Both the position numbers and the translations under genes were made by a program. 5,424 nucleotides of DNA from Candidatus Njordarchaeota archaeon (GTDB lineage: Archaea; Thermoproteota; JANJXX01; Panguiarchaeales; Panguiarchaeaceae), in contig JAGSHR010000177.1 in assembly GCA_029855985.1 (NCBI GenBank), positions 1 through 5,424 of the forward strand, read 5' to 3'. Under the pieces are notes generated by a model. It was not told the DNA's origin. It ran no database searches and saw only the letters and a program-made list of their open reading frames with translations. Shown piece after piece: positions 4,689-5,424 of the stretch. The first letter of the stretch is position 1; the number at the start of each line of letters is the position of its first letter.

Positions 4689-5424
4689 ATGACTTCAGTC
4701 CATATCAAAAAGGCTGAGAAGATCAAAAAAGCGTTCATTAATGAACCTAGGATCCTGACGATCAATCTACATATTTTTCCATTTTGTAATTATCGATGCA
4801 GATTTTGTTTCCAACAACATCTTTTCAATCACTTCGCATTTAAAGAAGATACTGATTATTACAAGCAAATGATAACTAGAATTTATGAGAGCGTTGAAGG
4901 AATAAATAACAAGGTAAAATTAACAATATCTGGAGGAGAGCCCACTCTTTACCCAAATTTAAAAGAGATACTGCAACACTCGAAAAAATTAGGCTTTATA
5001 ACGAGTATCATCACAAACGGGAGTAGACCTAATGTGATAAAAGAAGTAATTAAATATATAGATATATTAGGGGTAAGTATAGATAGTTACAAAGAGGAAG
5101 TAGAAATTAAACTTGGGCGTGGAAATGGCTACCACTTAAAAAAAGCCTTAAAAACAGTTGAAATAGTGAAAAACCAAGAGAAAAAATTAAAGATTAACAC
5201 AGTAGTCACAAAACTTAACTACAAGGAAAACATGTGCGAAGAATTAATCTCCAAAATAAAACCAGATGTATGGAAAGTCTTCAAGGTAGAATTCATAAAA
5301 GGAATTAACAATTCTGCCAAAGAGCTAGCAATAACCAAATCTGAATTTATAAAATATATTAAATTAAACAAAAATTGTAGACCTAAACACGAAGATAGTG
5401 ACCTTCTAAGAAACTCATATATAA
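4689..5424 (+). CDS. Prokaryotic viperin (radical SAM ddhNTP synthase), 3' truncated
   Basis: Radical SAM enzyme of the viperin family, which converts CTP, GTP or UTP to 3'-deoxy-3',4'-didehydro nucleotides that terminate viral RNA chains. The window edge cuts the gene after 245 codons, leaving perhaps 40-60 residues unseen. The cluster motif is CNYRCRFCF (C33, C37, C40), followed by SGGEPTLYP (81-89), TNGS (109-112), LGVSIDSYKEEVEIKLGRGNG (127-147), KINTVV (168-173), DVWKVFKVEFIKG (193-205), a KSEF segment near 217-220 and NSY at 242-244. These match animal and prokaryotic viperins in order and spacing, and set it apart from MoaA-type proteins. K77, K168, N170 and K196 align with the nucleotide-contacting K120, K220, N222 and K247 of mouse viperin as I recall them; V194 replaces an Arg. 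There is no N-terminal membrane helix, as expected for a cytosolic prokaryotic form. The ATG follows the strong site GAGGGGAT. Confidence 0.9.
   Translation, partial: MTSVHIKKAEKIKKAFINEPRILTINLHIFPFCNYRCRFCFQQHLFNHFAFKEDTDYYKQMITRIYESVEGINNKVKLTISGGEPTLYPNLKEILQHSKKLGFITSIITNGSRPNVIKEVIKYIDILGVSIDSYKEEVEIKLGRGNGYHLKKALKTVEIVKNQEKKLKINTVVTKLNYKENMCEELISKIKPDVWKVFKVEFIKGINNSAKELAITKSEFIKYIKLNKNCRPKHEDSDLLRNSYI

Noticed and set aside
4689..5424. MoaA, PqqE or other SPASM-type radical SAM enzyme instead of viperin
   Set aside because: IDSYKEEV, GRGNG, KINTVV, WKVF and NSY in this order are viperin hallmarks that MoaA and SPASM proteins lack.

Overview
The window looks archaeal, probably from a thermophilic member of the Thermoproteota or a relative. 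The evidence is AT-rich DNA, frequent GTG and TTG starts preceded by GGTGA-type Shine-Dalgarno sites, TTTAAA-type TATA boxes, and gene families typical of archaea: a VapB antitoxin of the former DUF217 type and a Csa3-like CARF-winged-helix protein. I cannot name a genus. I see no rRNA, tRNA, CRISPR array, transposase or cas nuclease gene.

Layout, left to right. Positions 1-189 are an AT-rich leader. At 190-821 is a vapBC toxin-antitoxin pair whose genes overlap by 19 bases. At 951-1721 on the minus strand is an unrecognised winged-helix protein with an extreme codon bias and a pair of identical 9-base repeats 21 bp apart just upstream of its start. Divergent from it, at 1806-2855, is a class II glutamine-amidotransferase-like Ntn hydrolase with a C-terminal extension; its TTG start places the catalytic Cys at position 2. 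A hairpin at 2851-2899 separates this gene from the convergent minus-strand pair that follows.

The right half is the most interesting part. A CARF-winged-helix regulator (3923-4573, minus) is followed 48 bp downstream on the same strand by an ADP-ribosylglycohydrolase (2924-3874, minus), so the two may be co-transcribed. Divergent from the regulator, across a 115-bp AT-rich gap with phased TTCGAA-type repeats, starts a radical SAM gene (4689 to the window edge, plus). Its sequence carries the hallmarks of a prokaryotic viperin: CxxxCxxC, SGGEP, IDSY, GRGxG, KIN, WKVF and a C-terminal NSY.

Working model (inference): the CARF protein senses a cyclic oligoadenylate or related nucleotide signal and controls divergent expression of viperin, which makes chain-terminating ddhNTPs, and possibly of the ADP-ribosylglycohydrolase. 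With the nearby VapBC pair this looks like an antiviral or stress-response island in which a CRISPR-type second-messenger receptor has been linked to a viperin. The viperin gene is cut by the window edge, so any companion gene downstream, such as a nucleotide kinase, cannot be seen.
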